Assembly (NCBI GenBank): GCA_029582265.1
Contig: CM055816.1
Location: forward strand, 98,188,446 to 98,252,445
Reading direction: 5' to 3'
Length of the DNA: 64,000 bases
Source: Zoroaster sp. YZ-2022
Taxonomy: Eukaryota > Echinodermata > Asteroidea > Forcipulatida > Zoroasteridae
In this document: positions 45,631 through 58,444 of the stretch, piece after piece
Numbering within the stretch: position 1 is the first letter of the stretch
Layout of the letters: each line of letters starts with the position of its first letter
Made by a program: the position numbers and the translations under genes
The notes under the pieces: generated by a model
Seen by the model: only the letters and a program-made list of their open reading frames with translations
Database searches by the model: none
What the model was told of the DNA's origin: nothing

Positions 45631-46167
45631 TTTTCTGCACTGAGAAGTAAATGTAAGTATTGAATGTATTTGTAACTATGTACATGGTTATATTTTACCT
45701 GTCTTGCTATTTTTACTTACCAATGCATGCCTATAGGACATCTTTTACACAGTTTGTTTAATATGCAGAAGGTTTTTAGAAGCACCATATAAATGTTCTA
45801 CCCTGAGGTGTATGGCACTAAAGGAGAACCGGTGCTTTATATCCGTGTTTTGAACATTGTGCCCAAAATTCAGATGATATTCAAATTCAGATGACATTAC
45901 ACATACTGTGAAGCGTGCTTGATAAGGATCATCATCAGCACCAGTTTCCTGTTGACACTGTGGGCCTTTTCCAAATCTAGGCTTGGGCTCCGTCATCAGT
46001 TTTGGAACAGTGTGTGCATTTTGCTTTAACATCAAACGGAGCCGGAGCCTAAGCCGTGGTTTGAAAAAGCCCTGTTGAAGTTTTCTTCTTCATCTTTGAG
46101 TTTGAACACAAAAAGTGTTTTGTTTCTAAACCCACATGCCCTTTTTCTAATTTTGACTTGTGTATAG

Positions 46168-49100
46168 GAGGTCAGCCCTCCCGCATCCCAAAGTTTGACC
46201 TCTTCAACGGATGAAAGCATGACTGAATCCTGTCCAAGCACAGATTTACTGGAACCCCAAGAGGTCACTTCAGGAGTTCCATCGTGCCAGAAGAAAATCA
46301 GAATCAGTTATATGTAAGTAGTTATTATAATTTGTTTGTGGTTGCTTTGCAGTTTACCCTTAACTAGGCGTATGACAACCTCTTACATTTTCATGTAACA
46401 GGTTTCATGAATGCCAATCCGCTCTGATATCATTCAATAATACCAGATGTATAAAACTAGATTTATCCTTTCTGACGTAAGTATAGTTTGTAGCACTCAG
46501 CATTATTGGATTGTGTCAAAGCGGATCAGCGCTCGTGAAACCTGCTCCATACATCATGCTCCAAGACTATCACTTGTGCATTCTCACTCCGATGTGCGTG
46601 TTACCGTTTGTAGTGTTCAAGGTACCAGACCAGTCGGCAGCAACCAAACTGCATAGTGAAATTATCTAACCCTACATGTACCAGGGTCTACTAGTATAAG
46701 AATGCGGCTAGAGTAGACCTTGGGTATGAGGTTGGGTGTACGGGAGGTCCGTATACTGTGTAATTGGCAACAATGAAAGATGATATCTGGTAATGATACA
46801 TCATGTGCTGTTTCCTGTTTTATGTACACTGTAGGACATCACTGAAATACTCCAAAAACAGTTTGGAGGAAATGAAATCGTCCAGGAAATGGACAGAGGC
46901 CTTTTGTCCCACAAGAACAGAATACGGGCTGTGCGCATCCTGGTTTCCCACCTTATTGAAAGATTTGGAGACAGGTATGGTTAAACATAAATATTCTGAC
47001 AATCCTGACAATCAACATATTGTAATTTTTCAGTCTAAAAACAAGTTAGAATGAAATTGATAAACATTTTCACTTCAAAGCAGTGCACTTAAAATGGTTG
47101 CTTCAAAGATAAATTTTCCTAATTGAGAATTTGGGTTTAAATGTCCTTGTTGACAACTGACTGCTTTAAATACCAAACTAGGGGGAAATTTGCAAAGCCA
47201 CAACGTTTGATGAAAACGTATTTTTACCAGCAATGTTTTGGAAGTTCTTATATGTTAAATGTTTTTTTTCCTTGAAATATTATTTACACTTATTGCAGGC
47301 CAACATCAGACGTCAAACTGGCGATGGCAAAGGATATAATTTGTCAGTACCCTCTCCTGAAGGATGATGATGGTGAAGGACATGTAAGAAAGATACAGTA
47401 TTTTTTTTATTAAGGCACCCTCCCCTTAAAAAACAAAATATGTATGGTTTCTCTTGCTGTAGAGTATTGACAATTTAATTAAATTCAGTTAAAGCAGTCT
47501 TTTGCCACAAATAAAACAAGTCATTTGAGGTACATGTAACCAATACACTATACCCAATTAAAAATGAAGATCATGATTGATGAATGTAAACAGCACAACA
47601 AACACTTTGAAGTCTCTGTTAAGAAGATGTGCAAGAACAATTTTGATTTTTTGTTTATGTGTGTGTTTGCAACTAACCACAGGAAGCTTGGTTCACATCG
47701 TCAAAGGGCCAACATTGTGCTACAGGCTACTTGGAGGAGCGCCTCGAAATGTGAGGAAAAGATCCAAGAACAGTGGGCAGGTGAAGACCACTCCAACCTT
47801 GCCATCCACATCATTGAAAAGCACAGCTGCTCTGTACCTGACTTCAGGTAATACTTTTTGTGTGGATACATTTGAAGAAATAATTGCAATGACCAATCTG
47901 TAGTGAGGTATTTTTGTATCAGGCTAGTTAAACTAGATATAACAAGACACCAAACAGTGTATGAATTTTAACAGATAAAACATTTTGTCAGTCAGCTTTG
48001 CGCAGTAGTACTTTCTCACATTCCACCTCCGGTGGCTCCAGTTTAAATCCGTCAGAGCCACTATTGGATTGGGTTTTACCCTGGAACATATCTCTCTAAT
48101 TTTATCATTCTTTCCATATCTCCTGAATGGATATTGGCTTGCACAATCATTATCATTTTCAAAGCATCTATTATTCCATTTGTGTTTGTGTTTCGGCACT
48201 GAAAGGTGATTGGCAACTGTAAAGAACACACAGACATTCATTTTGCATAACCAAAAAGTAATAACTACATTTGTTATTTGTTTTGCGTAGATGGGGTGAC
48301 TGACGAGAATTCTGCAGCCATGGTGACATGGCTGAAGCATAATTTGGAGCCGCTCCAGTCAGGTTAAGGATTACATGAAGAAGACTTCACATGTCAAGAG
48401 CAGCCTACATCCGAGACCATCCTGGAGAACAGGTTTCATCATTTTTACAAGTGTACCCACGCTTGGTGGATGTGCCAGGAATGGTTAGATTGCAGTTTTA
48501 ATTTCAAATACAATTTACACCCTTGATTGTTTCTATATGCTTCAAATATAACCTTGGAAGTATACTTGTTCATTGTTTTTCAAGATGTTGAATACTAACT
48601 TAGAGTGACCAGTGACCTGGTTTGAGGTGCCCTCATTTTTGGAAACAAAACATTGAAAGGAAATGAGCAGTTTCTAAGCTTGTGGATCTGGTGAGCTAAA
48701 AGAAGCACATATTTTTTTATTTAAATTTATTAATTCTCTTGTTTTATTTGTTATCCTAAACAGATTGAACAGGACTTCAGGGTTATCTTACCAGACGTTG
48801 TAGACAACCTTTTCTCCAAGTGGAGCACAATGCATGAAGGCATCTTGCTGTATGCCAGCAAACAGAACAACTGGCAACAGTATTTGAAAATCCCTACACC
48901 AGTAACAGGAGGTAAGGGCACCTATTTTTTGTACAGTGTATGCATGAAGCTGTATCTACCAGCAGAATTTGCCAGTAAACCCTGCAATATAAAACCATTT
49001 TTGCTCATCATCCTCCCCAAGCCGTTTTTTTTTTGAAATTTGCAGTAGCAACTCGGCATTGCTTAAAACAATTTACAGCTCTGCATTCTTCATATATTTT

Positions 49101-50269
49101 TCACTGCACACATTTTGTTCTAGCTAAGATAAGAAGTCCCTTTGTGATAATGGCATCATGCATCCAATGTTCAAAGTTGACGTCACTTGTCATTTGTGAG
49201 GACAATTGTTGTGCTTCGTCTATTATCAAGTTCATAGGAAGTATTGTTTTATCCACATTTGGCTCATATGGCACTGAAAAAATCAACATGCATGCATCCC
49301 CATGTAATGAAGGTCGAGTTACATTTTGAATTGTTGCATATGGGAAGTACAAGCACTACATAAGAAGTAGCACTAACATTAGTTTCCTAATTCTTTTGCA
49401 GAGGATGAACGCAAAAACCTGGCATTGTTTGTTCTGCCCTGCATCTTGCCAACTGGTGTCAAGAGAGTGAAGGGAAGAACGCCCGGGTAGTGTGGATGAC
49501 GCCATCAAGTCATTTATAGACTGTCAACCAGTAAGAGTCTTAACTTATTTTTCATTGATAGCTTCACATAGAAACATTTATGTAGTAAATTGTTACTCAC
49601 AAACGTTTAGACGAACTGAATATACAGTGCTCATTGAATAATAACAGGCAAAAGACCTTGGTTGTGATATGTAGACTATTTCACCGTGCTACATGTAATT
49701 GGCATACCAAAGACACCTTCAATATCTGTAATTAATGCCGTCCTATTTAACGTTTGACATTTTAAACAGCCTTGTGTCGGAATTGGCCTGCCATGTAGAT
49801 TTAATATGTTTAATGATCTATAGATGACTTGAAAGATGAAATTATAAATATGAAATAAATGTGTACACACATTTGGCTCAGGTAAGATGAAGACTGTTCA
49901 AATTCGTGCATTCTATATGTGTACATGTTTACATTTCATTTATACCCTTCTTTTACTCTGACTGTAGATTGGTACAAACATCCCCGAGTACCTGGACACT
50001 CTGACCCTGGAAACAACCCTTCATACTAATCCTTGAGGGGCGACTCAAGCCAGAGCAGACATTTGTCATTGTGGAGCGCCATGCCATCGCTCAGTCATGT
50101 GTGCTCAAGTCACTAGACGTATGTTTTAAGCTTTTTATGTTCTGGACATCTCCTTCCTTGGCAGTCATTTAGCACTTGGGAGTTTTTCCAGAAAGCTGTG
50201 TATGGCCTTGGGGAGGGGAAAGGGAGAAAATCGACCTCTGCGTGTGTTCGGTCACTCAGGGCATTTTGA
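46168..50269 (+). pseudogene. CACTA ORF2, about eight exons, frameshifted
   Basis: Exons seen: 46168-46313 (acidic, serine-rich), 46835-46974 (ending AVRILVSHLIERFGDR), 47299-47383 (PTSDVKLAMAKDIICQYP, joined in frame), 47683-47850 (EAWFTSSKGQ, GYLEERL then a shift near 47742 to RNVRKRSK), 48291-48480 (VTWLKHNLEPLQS; shifts near 48362 and 48404, then YIRDHPGEQVSSFLQVYPRL), 48765-48911 (IEQDFRVILPDVVDNLFSKW), 49402-49526 (NLALFVLPCILPTGVKRVKG), 49968-50269 (shift near 50020; QPFILILEG, FVIVERHAIAQ). Introns have GT-AG ends. The pattern matches a second protein that accompanies this transposase family; its role is unknown to me. Four or more frameshifts show the copy is dead or the assembly error-prone. 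Confidence 0.6.
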
Positions 50270-52659
50270 GCTCCCAAAAACCTGAAAATCAGTGATTATA
50301 TGATAGATAAACAATGTAAATTCCATTGATATTAGTCAGTCCCTGTTTGAGAACTCGCCTATTAACCAGTTGATGCCAGGAATATTGTTATTTTTCCGGT
50401 CCTCGTGCTGGATTATTTTCAGTGAAAAATAGGAAAAAAATTCTAGCCATTAATAATTCTGTATGTCTGAGAAACTATGCAAGGATATCAAAATAAAAGC
50501 GTTTTCTCATTGACAGTTCAAGTTTTCAATGCCTAGTTTTGGAACATTGCCCATCTTTTGTCACGAAGTCTCGACCAAATAAAGTGCTTATGCAACAGCC
50601 TATTATTGAACACGGCCCGCTCGAAAAGATGGCATTTCTTACCTTGACAAAAAGACCTCGTGACAATGGAGAAAAATCCTTCCATTCAAAATCCTTGCTG
50701 GTCGCACAAAGGAACAGGTCTTGGATAATAGGCAAATATCCATGAATAGTGAGCTAGATCATTGTTTGAAGTGCCTTTTGTCACGGCTTCCCAGCGTGAC
50801 CTGCTGGACTTTAAGAAAAATGGCGTGTCTCCACGGCAGAGTGCAAGTGCCCAGCACAAAACATGACGTGTTGTCACGTCAACCGAGGAAATTCGGCGTC
50901 AACTGGTTAAACATTATTTACCTCGTTTTGGGGGTAATATTAATATTGTCGTTATTTTTGAACTCTTGCCAAGTGGTTCAGACCCCAGAAATATCCACTA
51001 AATATGCATAACTTTGAACACATTGTAGCTCGTTTTACTTTCTACTTAGGAACAGCACTGCTGAAAGTAGGGTTCGCTTTGCTAGCATGAAAATAAGCTA
51101 ACAATGCGTTTTGTTAACAACATGGAATCAAATTATATATTTCTAATTTTCATCCAACTACCCAGAATCCTTGATTCTGATTGGTTTTACAACTGTGGTA
51201 TATTTACCTATACCACTGCTGAGAAAATTATATCACGGTGCGTATTGAACGCTGTTGTGCAAGCATACGCTTCTTTAAAATTACAACTTACTTTAAAAAA
51301 CATGCATATGTCTTGACTGGCTGTTATCAAGATGTCATTTCTGGCTGTAATCAAGAACTTCGTGCAACTTATAGAGGAAAATGTGTACAGGAAAGTTAAA
51401 ATATAACTTTTCTGTTCCATTATTTTGTTTGATTGTCTGTTTTTATTCAGTGATTACATACAGTGATTAAATGGTTATCATATTTTTGCTGGCTGGCTGG
51501 ATGAGCAATTCATTATAAAACACGCGCTTGTGGAATACGGAAAAATATAGCGTCTTCGTTCCATATCCAACTCGGCCATTGGCAGTTTGGCTATGGTACG
51601 CAAGCGCAATTTTGTTTTCGTATTCCACTCATATAATGTTATAACTTATAATATTAGATATATTTTACTCTCTTAATTGCGGTCACATTATGAATTCTAT
51701 TTGTGTTGCCAAATCGTAAGTTTCTCACTATCATATGTGCAATGTACACAATGAATGTGGATAAGCCCTGATACATTGTATTAATGCTAAATATAGTGCA
51801 GCTTTTATTCTTATATTTTTAATTCTTGTACTATTTTTTCTTGTTTTTGGGGGTTGTTAACTTAACATTTTAGATATATTTTGTTTTATTGTGCCATGTA
51901 CTGTTCAAAGATAAATTCTCCCTGCTCTTCCAACAATAACAATTATTGTCTCTGAAGAAAATTTCACAAAAATGTGTTTTTCAACAAATAAATTCACCTT
52001 TTTAAAAAACATTTTCAGCCTCCAAAACCATGAGCGTAAACAATCCATCCATGATGTATCGCATATGTATTTAAATACATTTTACATTAACTATATTCAT
52101 TGACAATTTTTTTAAATTTAGGCTTGAGCACAGGAGTATATCTTTATATCTAGAAAGGTCTGTGCTATCATGTGAAACCTAGTTCTCAGTAAATTAGTTA
52201 CTACCATGTACTGGTTTTGAGCACTACTTTCTGGTGTTGCTACCAAACTTTCCTAGATAATTTCCCACTATGCAACTATCAAATCCAAAGACTTTTGACC
52301 CAGAAGATTAAAATGAAATATGTTTAACTGGCAAATTTGTGTTTCTATCCTGTTTTTTACTTTGTAGTTTGTCTTCTTGTTTACAAGCTCTCCAACGAAA
52401 ACAGCAGGTCTTAAATGAGATATGCATGTTGCGAAGAAATATTAAATCTCTTCTGGAGATTGGATGGACCAAGCCAATAATGCTTCATCAACCTTTTTCA
52501 AATTGTTCTTAATACACTGAATACATGCTTACTTCACCTATCACTTTTGAAATCGAACTGAATTCAGATGCCAAGAAGCACATCAGTAAGTTTACCAGTA
52601 TGACCATTCTGGAACTTAAGAGGTAGTCCTTAATGATCTAAAATCCAGCTCTCTGTCAA
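50270..52659. other. Non-coding 3' part of the CACTA element
   Basis: No gene recognised between the end of ORF2 and the right subterminal array. Confidence 0.45.
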
Positions 52660-53040
52660 TCCAACCTGGCACTCCGGGTCAATCCAACCCGGCACTCGGA
52701 TCAATCAACACGGGACTGGGTCAGGCCCCTGGGACGGAGTTCTGGGTCAGTTTCAACCCGGAATGTGTCAAAGCTGACCCAGGGCAGGCTGATTTTGACC
52801 GGAAATCATTAATTCAACCCGGCTTCCCGGTCATTGTGTGACCCGGGCTCCGGGTCAATGTTAATGACCGAAACCATATTTCCGGGTCAATCAAAAAGCG
52901 ACCCTTTTCCGGGTCGGAAGTCCTGACCCAGAACTCCAGGTCACGCCAACCCGGAATGGGTCAGGCCCCTGGGACCCAGATCCGGGTCATCTGACCCTTT
53001 CCGGGTCAAATCTGACCAGGTGTTTTAGAATGTATATGGC

Positions 53041-54772
53041 GAGAACTCAACACAATTTTATTCGCTATTAATTCATTCATTCAATTATCACAGGATCCCA
53101 AGTCAAAGTATTCACAGACAGTCAAAGTGCCGCTAGAATCGTAGAAGTTGGTAGCATGAACTTGAAATTGCAGATTTTAGCTTTTGATATATTCAACACC
53201 TGTCTGCGGAACAGCATCAGATTAGATATTGAATGGATTCCCAGAAACGAAAACGAACAGGCAGATTATGTCAGTAGGGTATAGATGTTGATGATTGGTG
53301 TATTTCAGATGAGATTTTTCAAATGATTAGCAAATTGTGGGGCCCCTTTAAAGTGGATTGTTTTGCCTCCTACACAAAATTTTCTGCTCATATTTTGGAA
53401 TCGAGGAACCGCAGGAGTCGATGTTTTCGCTCAAAATTGGTCAGACGAGAATGTTTTGCTAGTCCACTTGTAGTCTTAATTCCAAATGTATTAAGTCATT
53501 TACATTCATGTAATGGTATAGGTGTACCTTATTTTCCTATGGTGGCATTCCAATGCCTTCTGGCCACTTTTATGGTCTTGTTACAAACCCTGGATAAAAG
53601 ACATAGTGACCATGAAAGGTTCTATTGCTCTTAAGCATGGTAGAAACACCCATTCACTCCTCGGTTTGAGAAAATTTAATGGGCTTGTTGGTGCGGTGAA
53701 GTTAGATTTTCAGTAGAATAATTCCCAAATCAGTAAAACAATTTTTCTCTGTTTTGTACAGATCATTTGTTCTCAACCTTTTTGGGTTAATTTTCCAAAT
53801 AAATTCAAAGGTATCAAAGAGCGGATTCTTCATGAAGTAATTTCAGCCAAATCAGAAGGAACAGTAAACAGCTACTTGTACAAATGCAGACAATTTTTCT
53901 CCTGGCTAAAACAATCCAGAATTCCTCTGTCCCTTCCTATAAGTGATGAGGTCGTGGCAGTTTATATTTTTCACATAAAATCTAACTGTAACTCGGATAG
54001 TGTTATAACCACGACCGCTGCCTCAATTAAGTGGTTGCATTCCATTTTGAACATAAAGATCAATCCTGTGGACTCTCCGATAGTACAACAAATAATAGTT
54101 AGTTGAGAAAGTCGCTACACAAACCTCCAGTACATAAACAACCTTTATCACTCAGTCATGTGAAAGAAATTATTGATCAGTTTGCCGGAGCTAATTGTAC
54201 GCTTTTTGGAATTAAGAATAGCTTGTTTTCTCTCCTTAAATATGCCTTGCTTTCAGACATAATGAAATAGCAGAAATTAAGGCAATCATATCTGTATTCC
54301 CAGGAAGAAATGATATTTCTATATTCATCCCCAAGTCCAAAACAGATATATTCAGAGAAGGAAACACTCCATTTCTTTTGCGACACTGACGACAAATATT
54401 CACCGTTAAGATTCTTCACGGCCAGATTTATGTCACTTCTGAAATTGAAGGTGGCGCAGACAAATTTATTTTCACACCACTGTCATTTCACTCAACATCT
54501 CAATCCTACATACGTACCAGTGATAAATCTCTCGGCGATTGCACACCAGATGTAGAGAACTCTTACTTGATGCACTTAAACGCATAGGTATTGATAATCC
54601 TAAGTCATTTGGGCTCCATAGTCTGAGATCTGGAGGAGCAACCCATCTCTCATCCAAAAATGTTCCAGAAGAATTGATAATGCAACACGGTAGATGGAAA
54701 ACGAAAGAAGCGAAAGACAGATATATCAAGCGAAATATTTTTCGAGCGATCTGTCAATCTCTAAATCAGTAA
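53041..54772 (+). mobile_element. DIRS-type retrotransposon remnant (RNase H and tyrosine recombinase)
   Basis: From left to right, over several frames: an RNase H end with VFTDSQSAARIVEVGS and IEWIPRNENEQADYVSR (53107-53280); a DDWCISDEIFQ / WGPFKVDCFAS block; FWNRGTAGVDVFAQNWSDEN in another frame (about 53395-53450); and a tyrosine recombinase. The recombinase N-terminal fold is at 53820-54106 (NSYLYKCRQFFSWLKQS), a DISIFIPKSKTDIFREGN strand near 54310-54365, and the catalytic end at 54539-54772 shows H-x-x-R (GLHSLRSGGAT), HGRW and the nucleophile region DRYIKR. Integration by tyrosine recombinase rather than integrase is the DIRS hallmark. The reverse transcriptase is missing, and at least four frameshifts are present. 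Confidence 0.75.
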
Positions 54773-56480
54773 TGTCTTAAGGTTACGCGAATTTCCACTA
54801 TCAATATGCCCGCTTAAAAAAAAACTATACGCAAGATATTTGTTCACCAAATATAGCACATCATCTATTCTTCGTATATACATGTAATTGTTATAGAATT
54901 AAAATTGATGTTCAGAACGTGTGTATATATAATTCATTGTTACAATGTCGCCACAGAAAGAAGGAAAATTTGCATATCTTGAGAGCAATTAATTTTATGC
55001 CCTGTTTCGATCAAGGCCTTCACATATACATTTCGCATATTGTATATTGTATATTTAAATTGTAGTTGTAAATGTATTTGATTGTAAATGTTTGATATAC
55101 TTAAGGATCGGGAAGACAAGAAGCGGATTAATTAGAACAAAGGTTAACACTATGTTTTAGATATGCTAATATAAAATAGTTAGTATTCTTAATATATTCG
55201 CTATGGTGAGGTAGTGCCAAGCCGAATCCTGGAAAACCAATAACGTTATAACGAGATACTGTATAAATACAGCATTTGACCATGATGTTTGGAATTACAT
55301 GTAATTGTTGGAGAATTGAGGAAAAGAGTGTTTATTCGTTCTATCAGGCCAAGTCCTGAACAGCATTAAGGTGGAAGAGTTGTTGCAGGCCCAGTCCTGA
55401 AGGGCCTAATGGGCCAGAGTGGAATTGCAGTAATCTTGCAGACGGATAAGAAGTGCTAATTCGATTTCTGTATTAATTTAAACACAACTATTATAATCAT
55501 CATTATTGAATTAATTATTTAAGAAGATACTCCAAATTGTATGAATCTCAAACAATTTCCATTCTGATTTAGCTAACGAACTGCTGACATCTAATTTCAA
55601 TGACTTACTTTATTCAGGACAATCGTCTTACGATCTTAATTGAAAATATGCTAATATTTTTGTAGTAATATATCTTTTGAAATACCTAATGATGATGTTT
55701 AAAAGAAAACTGTTCAGCCATAATATATTATTCAGTTAATACCTTAGTATGAGCTAAGTTAGAGTTTTCAGAATTTTGTTGTAATACATCCTTTGAAATA
55801 ACTAATATTGATGTTTAGAGAGAACTAAAGAATGTACACTTTAGCATAAATTGTTTTAACATCTTTTATGATAAGCTATTGATGATGTCTAAGAGAACAC
55901 TGTTCAGCCATAATTTTTTGTACTTAAACCAGTTTATGTTCATTCCAAGAATTTAGGAAGTATTTTTCGCTGATTAACACTTAGCGTCTTTGTGCAGGAC
56001 CTACACCCATGCTGTAAATAAATAATCCAACTAACCTAATTATATTGTCCAATAGTTGTTCCCCCTCTTCTTTTTTTGTTTTGTTTTTGTTGTCTGGTCT
56101 CTCATAGAATTAAACTGTTTTTCATGCGTATGAGCGCAGCGGAGTAGCATGAAATGCACATTATTCTCCAAGCATTAATCACAGAAACGGGGTACCCGGT
56201 AGCTTTCTCACCTTTCTGATACCAAACTAACGTTAGGATCCTAGTCCGTAGTCGACATGGTTGACGTTAACGTCACAACAGCAATCGAAAAAAATGTTGA
56301 GGCCATGGGCTAAAAATCTCCCAAAACATTGTCTCCGATCTTCACCTGAAAATCAGTGATATTTTGCCATATTTGGATTCTACATTATTTCCCCACAATC
56401 CTGTAAAAAGTTTTCTTGTTCCCACGCGAAGCCGGGCGTGTGATAGTAAGTATAGTATGGGGTGACCTTTACTTGACCCA
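54773..56480. other. Non-coding stretch
   Basis: Directly downstream of the recombinase end; may include DIRS terminal sequence but no inverted or split repeats were recognised. A motif CTGTTCAGCCATAAT recurs near 55709 and 55900, inside diverged repeats of about 190 bases. GCCAAGTCCTGAACAG and GCCCAGTCCTGAAGGG lie near 55349 and 55389. Confidence 0.4.
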
Positions 56481-56590
56481 TCGTAGACTGTAGACTACAG
56501 CCAATCAGAGGTCGCAGGGTGTGTAGACTGTAGACTCGTCGTCAATAGGAAATGCCCCAGTATTGTAGACTGTGGACTGTAGGGTGCACT
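56481..56590. repeat. GTAGACTGTAGACT repeats
   Basis: GTAGACTGTAGACT and close variants occur three times between 56481 and 56590. Confidence 0.6.
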
Positions 56591-56768
56591 ATTCTAGAGC
56601 CCACGCCTGCGATCCCCAAATAGGGGAACTCGGGAGTACAATTTCTGATACTAGGGTTTTCGCGCTCTCCTAGTAATACAATTACGGCGCACAGTCTGTG
56701 CTGAATTTCTCAGGCCAGAAATCGGTGCAGGGTTGGGAAAAAGCTCTTGATTCCGTCATTATGTTAAC

Positions 56769-56844
56769 GTCATGGACAGGATTCGAACCTGTGGGGGAGA
56801 CCCATTGGTTCGGGTCCAACGCCCAACCACTCGGCCACCATGAC
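56769..56844 (-). other. tRNA-Ser-like sequence (pseudogene or SINE head)
   Basis: On the minus strand GTCATGG and CCATGAC form a perfect 7-base acceptor stem. TGGCCGAGTGG is an A box, GGTTCGAATCC a B box, and a short variable arm is present. The anticodon arm lacks two bases compared with a serine tRNA (loop ACCCGAA), so it is not a functional tRNA. Confidence 0.6.
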
Positions 56845-57234
56845 TACATGCATTGACTATGGTGGATGCATCCATCCAAGAAACATGGTTCGTCTGCCAT
56901 AGTTTAGCATAGCTATCACAATTGTCGCAGTCTCTATGTCGATGATCTAATCAGATCCAGTGGGGAAGACAGCCAAGACTTAAATTTAGCATTTAGTGTT
57001 TCTTTATTTTCCCATTGAATTCAATGGACCAGGATACTACGTATAGTGTAGACAGGATCGCGCCCAAAGATGTCACGTTTAAAACTACAAGTTAAATAAC
57101 AAATCACAATTGATTGACCGAGAGGTATTTTTAGTTTCAATTGATTTTAATTTTGCTTTTCAGCGACGTGTGTATAGCACTGTATACTCAGTGCTTTCCG
57201 AGTGTCTGTGGAAAAAAACGTTCACAGAGCAACT

Positions 57235-57300
57235 CAGGCGAGATTCGAACCACTAACCTCCACCGCACTAGTGCAGACGTCTTAACTTCAGTGACATCAT
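57235..57300 (-). other. tRNA-like fragment (B box)
   Basis: Minus strand contains GGTTAGTGGTTCGAATCTCG, a good B box, preceded by a stem-like GTCTGCAC/GTGCGG pairing. No closed acceptor stem was found. Likely a SINE or tRNA relic. Confidence 0.35.
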
Positions 57301-57906
57301 CTATATTTTAATTGTATTGCCAGGAGGCATGAACGCAGTCCCTACTATCCAGAAATTGTACTCCCGGGTTCCCCACATTTTGGGGAATCAAAGGTCAACC
57401 CCGCCTGGTCTGCTGCAATGGCCGAGCCTCGCCTTGGGAGAATCGCCTGTTTGATCACGATGTCTCCTGAGCCAGGTAAGTATGATTTAAAAGATGATTG
57501 TATGGGTGGTGCCTTTCAGGGGGTGCAAAGCTAACCATGGTATGTTCATTATGAACAAGCAGTCATCCGTTTTGACCAATTCACTGCGCATGCGCTGTTA
57601 AGTCTCCTAATACCAGGTAGGGAGGTCAGAGGTCATTTTGGACACCGTGTCGAGTCCAGTTTAGCCAGTCGATACTTAACTCGACATGAATCAACTCGGG
57701 TCAAACACGTTGGTATAGTCAAGCGGTCAAAACTAAAATCGACTTGAATCAAGGTATAGTCGAGTCAAATTGAGCCCGCCATCTTGGTCCGTCCAGTCAC
57801 CTCGATTGATGAGTTGGACACATGAACTAGAATGTTCTCATTATTTCCTTTATGCTAAAAATGTATCACTATCTGAAAAACACATCGCAACAATTAGTGA
57901 GCGCTG

Positions 57907-58215
57907 AAAAGGAGGGGAGGGGTCTGCTAACTTATGTATGGGAGGCACAAAAAAGGAAAGAAAAAAACAGAGTTGGGTCTCACCTTATTGTCCAGGATGT
58001 GTGCCGTCTCCTATTCTCGGATGCAATCCCGTTACTGCTCCACACAGGGGACTTTTTGCCTGCTGCGTTTCCGCCCTGGGCTGGTTCGTCCCTCTTCTAT
58101 CAACCTGGTCGCGCCAACCTCCGCCGGGCTAACCACGTTAATGCCGAGCTTAACGTGGACACCCGATCGTCATAGACGAGTCGACACACAGGACTACGAA
58201 CTCATGAACTCGGGA
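57907..58215. repeat. Dispersed repeat family, copy 1
   Basis: Shares with 59366-59645 the landmarks CCTATTCTCGGAT, CTGCTGCGTTTCCGCCCTGG, TTCGTCCCTCTTC, CAACCTGGTCG, CAACCTCCGCCG and CGAGTCGA. The two copies are in direct orientation, about 1.45 kb apart and diverged. The open frames within are not convincing genes. Confidence 0.7.
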
Positions 58216-58366
58216 CTCGATCCATCCAACCCCGGCCTCCAAAGTCACTGGATTAAAGGCGCACGCCACGACGCCCAACCGCGATGTAAAAATAGATTTC
58301 AATATCTTGTTCACAAAATTGGCATCCAAATATACAAAATAGTAATTAAGATTATCCAAAATAATC

Positions 58367-58444
58367 GTCGTGGACAGGATTCGAACCTGTGTGGGTATCC
58401 CCATGGATTTCAAGGTCAACGCCTTAACCACTGGCCACCACGAC
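58367..58444 (-). other. tRNA-Ser(UGA)-like sequence
   Basis: Minus strand: GTCGTGG/CCACGAC acceptor stem, A box with one base missing (TGGCCAGTGG), loop CTTGAAA giving a TGA anticodon, B box GGTTCGAATCC. The 5' half of the anticodon stem is mismatched. Probably a tRNA-derived repeat. Confidence 0.6.

Larger units (their letters stand above)
44954..53032 (+). mobile_element. Complete 8.1-kb CACTA/EnSpm-type transposon
   Basis: The left end starts CACTCTAAAAAGTCCCGGGT; the right end, reverse-complemented, starts CATTCTAAAACACCTGGTCA, and both continue into TTTGACCCGG. About 300 bases (44954-45262) and 370 bases (52660-53032) of repeated GACCCGG/CCGGGTC form the subterminal arrays, a hallmark of this superfamily. 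TA flanks both ends, compatible with the 2-3 base duplication of CACTA elements. Inside, on the plus strand, are the C-terminal domain of ORF1 and a multi-exon ORF2; most of ORF1 is deleted. Coding exons are frameshifted, so the element is non-autonomous. Confidence 0.75.
56611..57387. repeat. Segment bounded by a 37-base inverted repeat
   Basis: 56611-56647 (CCCCAAATAGGGGAACTCGG ... AATTTCTG) pairs with 57350-57387 (CAGAAATTGTACTCCCGGGT ... TTTTGGGG). Two minus-strand tRNA-like sequences lie inside. Probably a composite or nested MITE. Confidence 0.55.
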
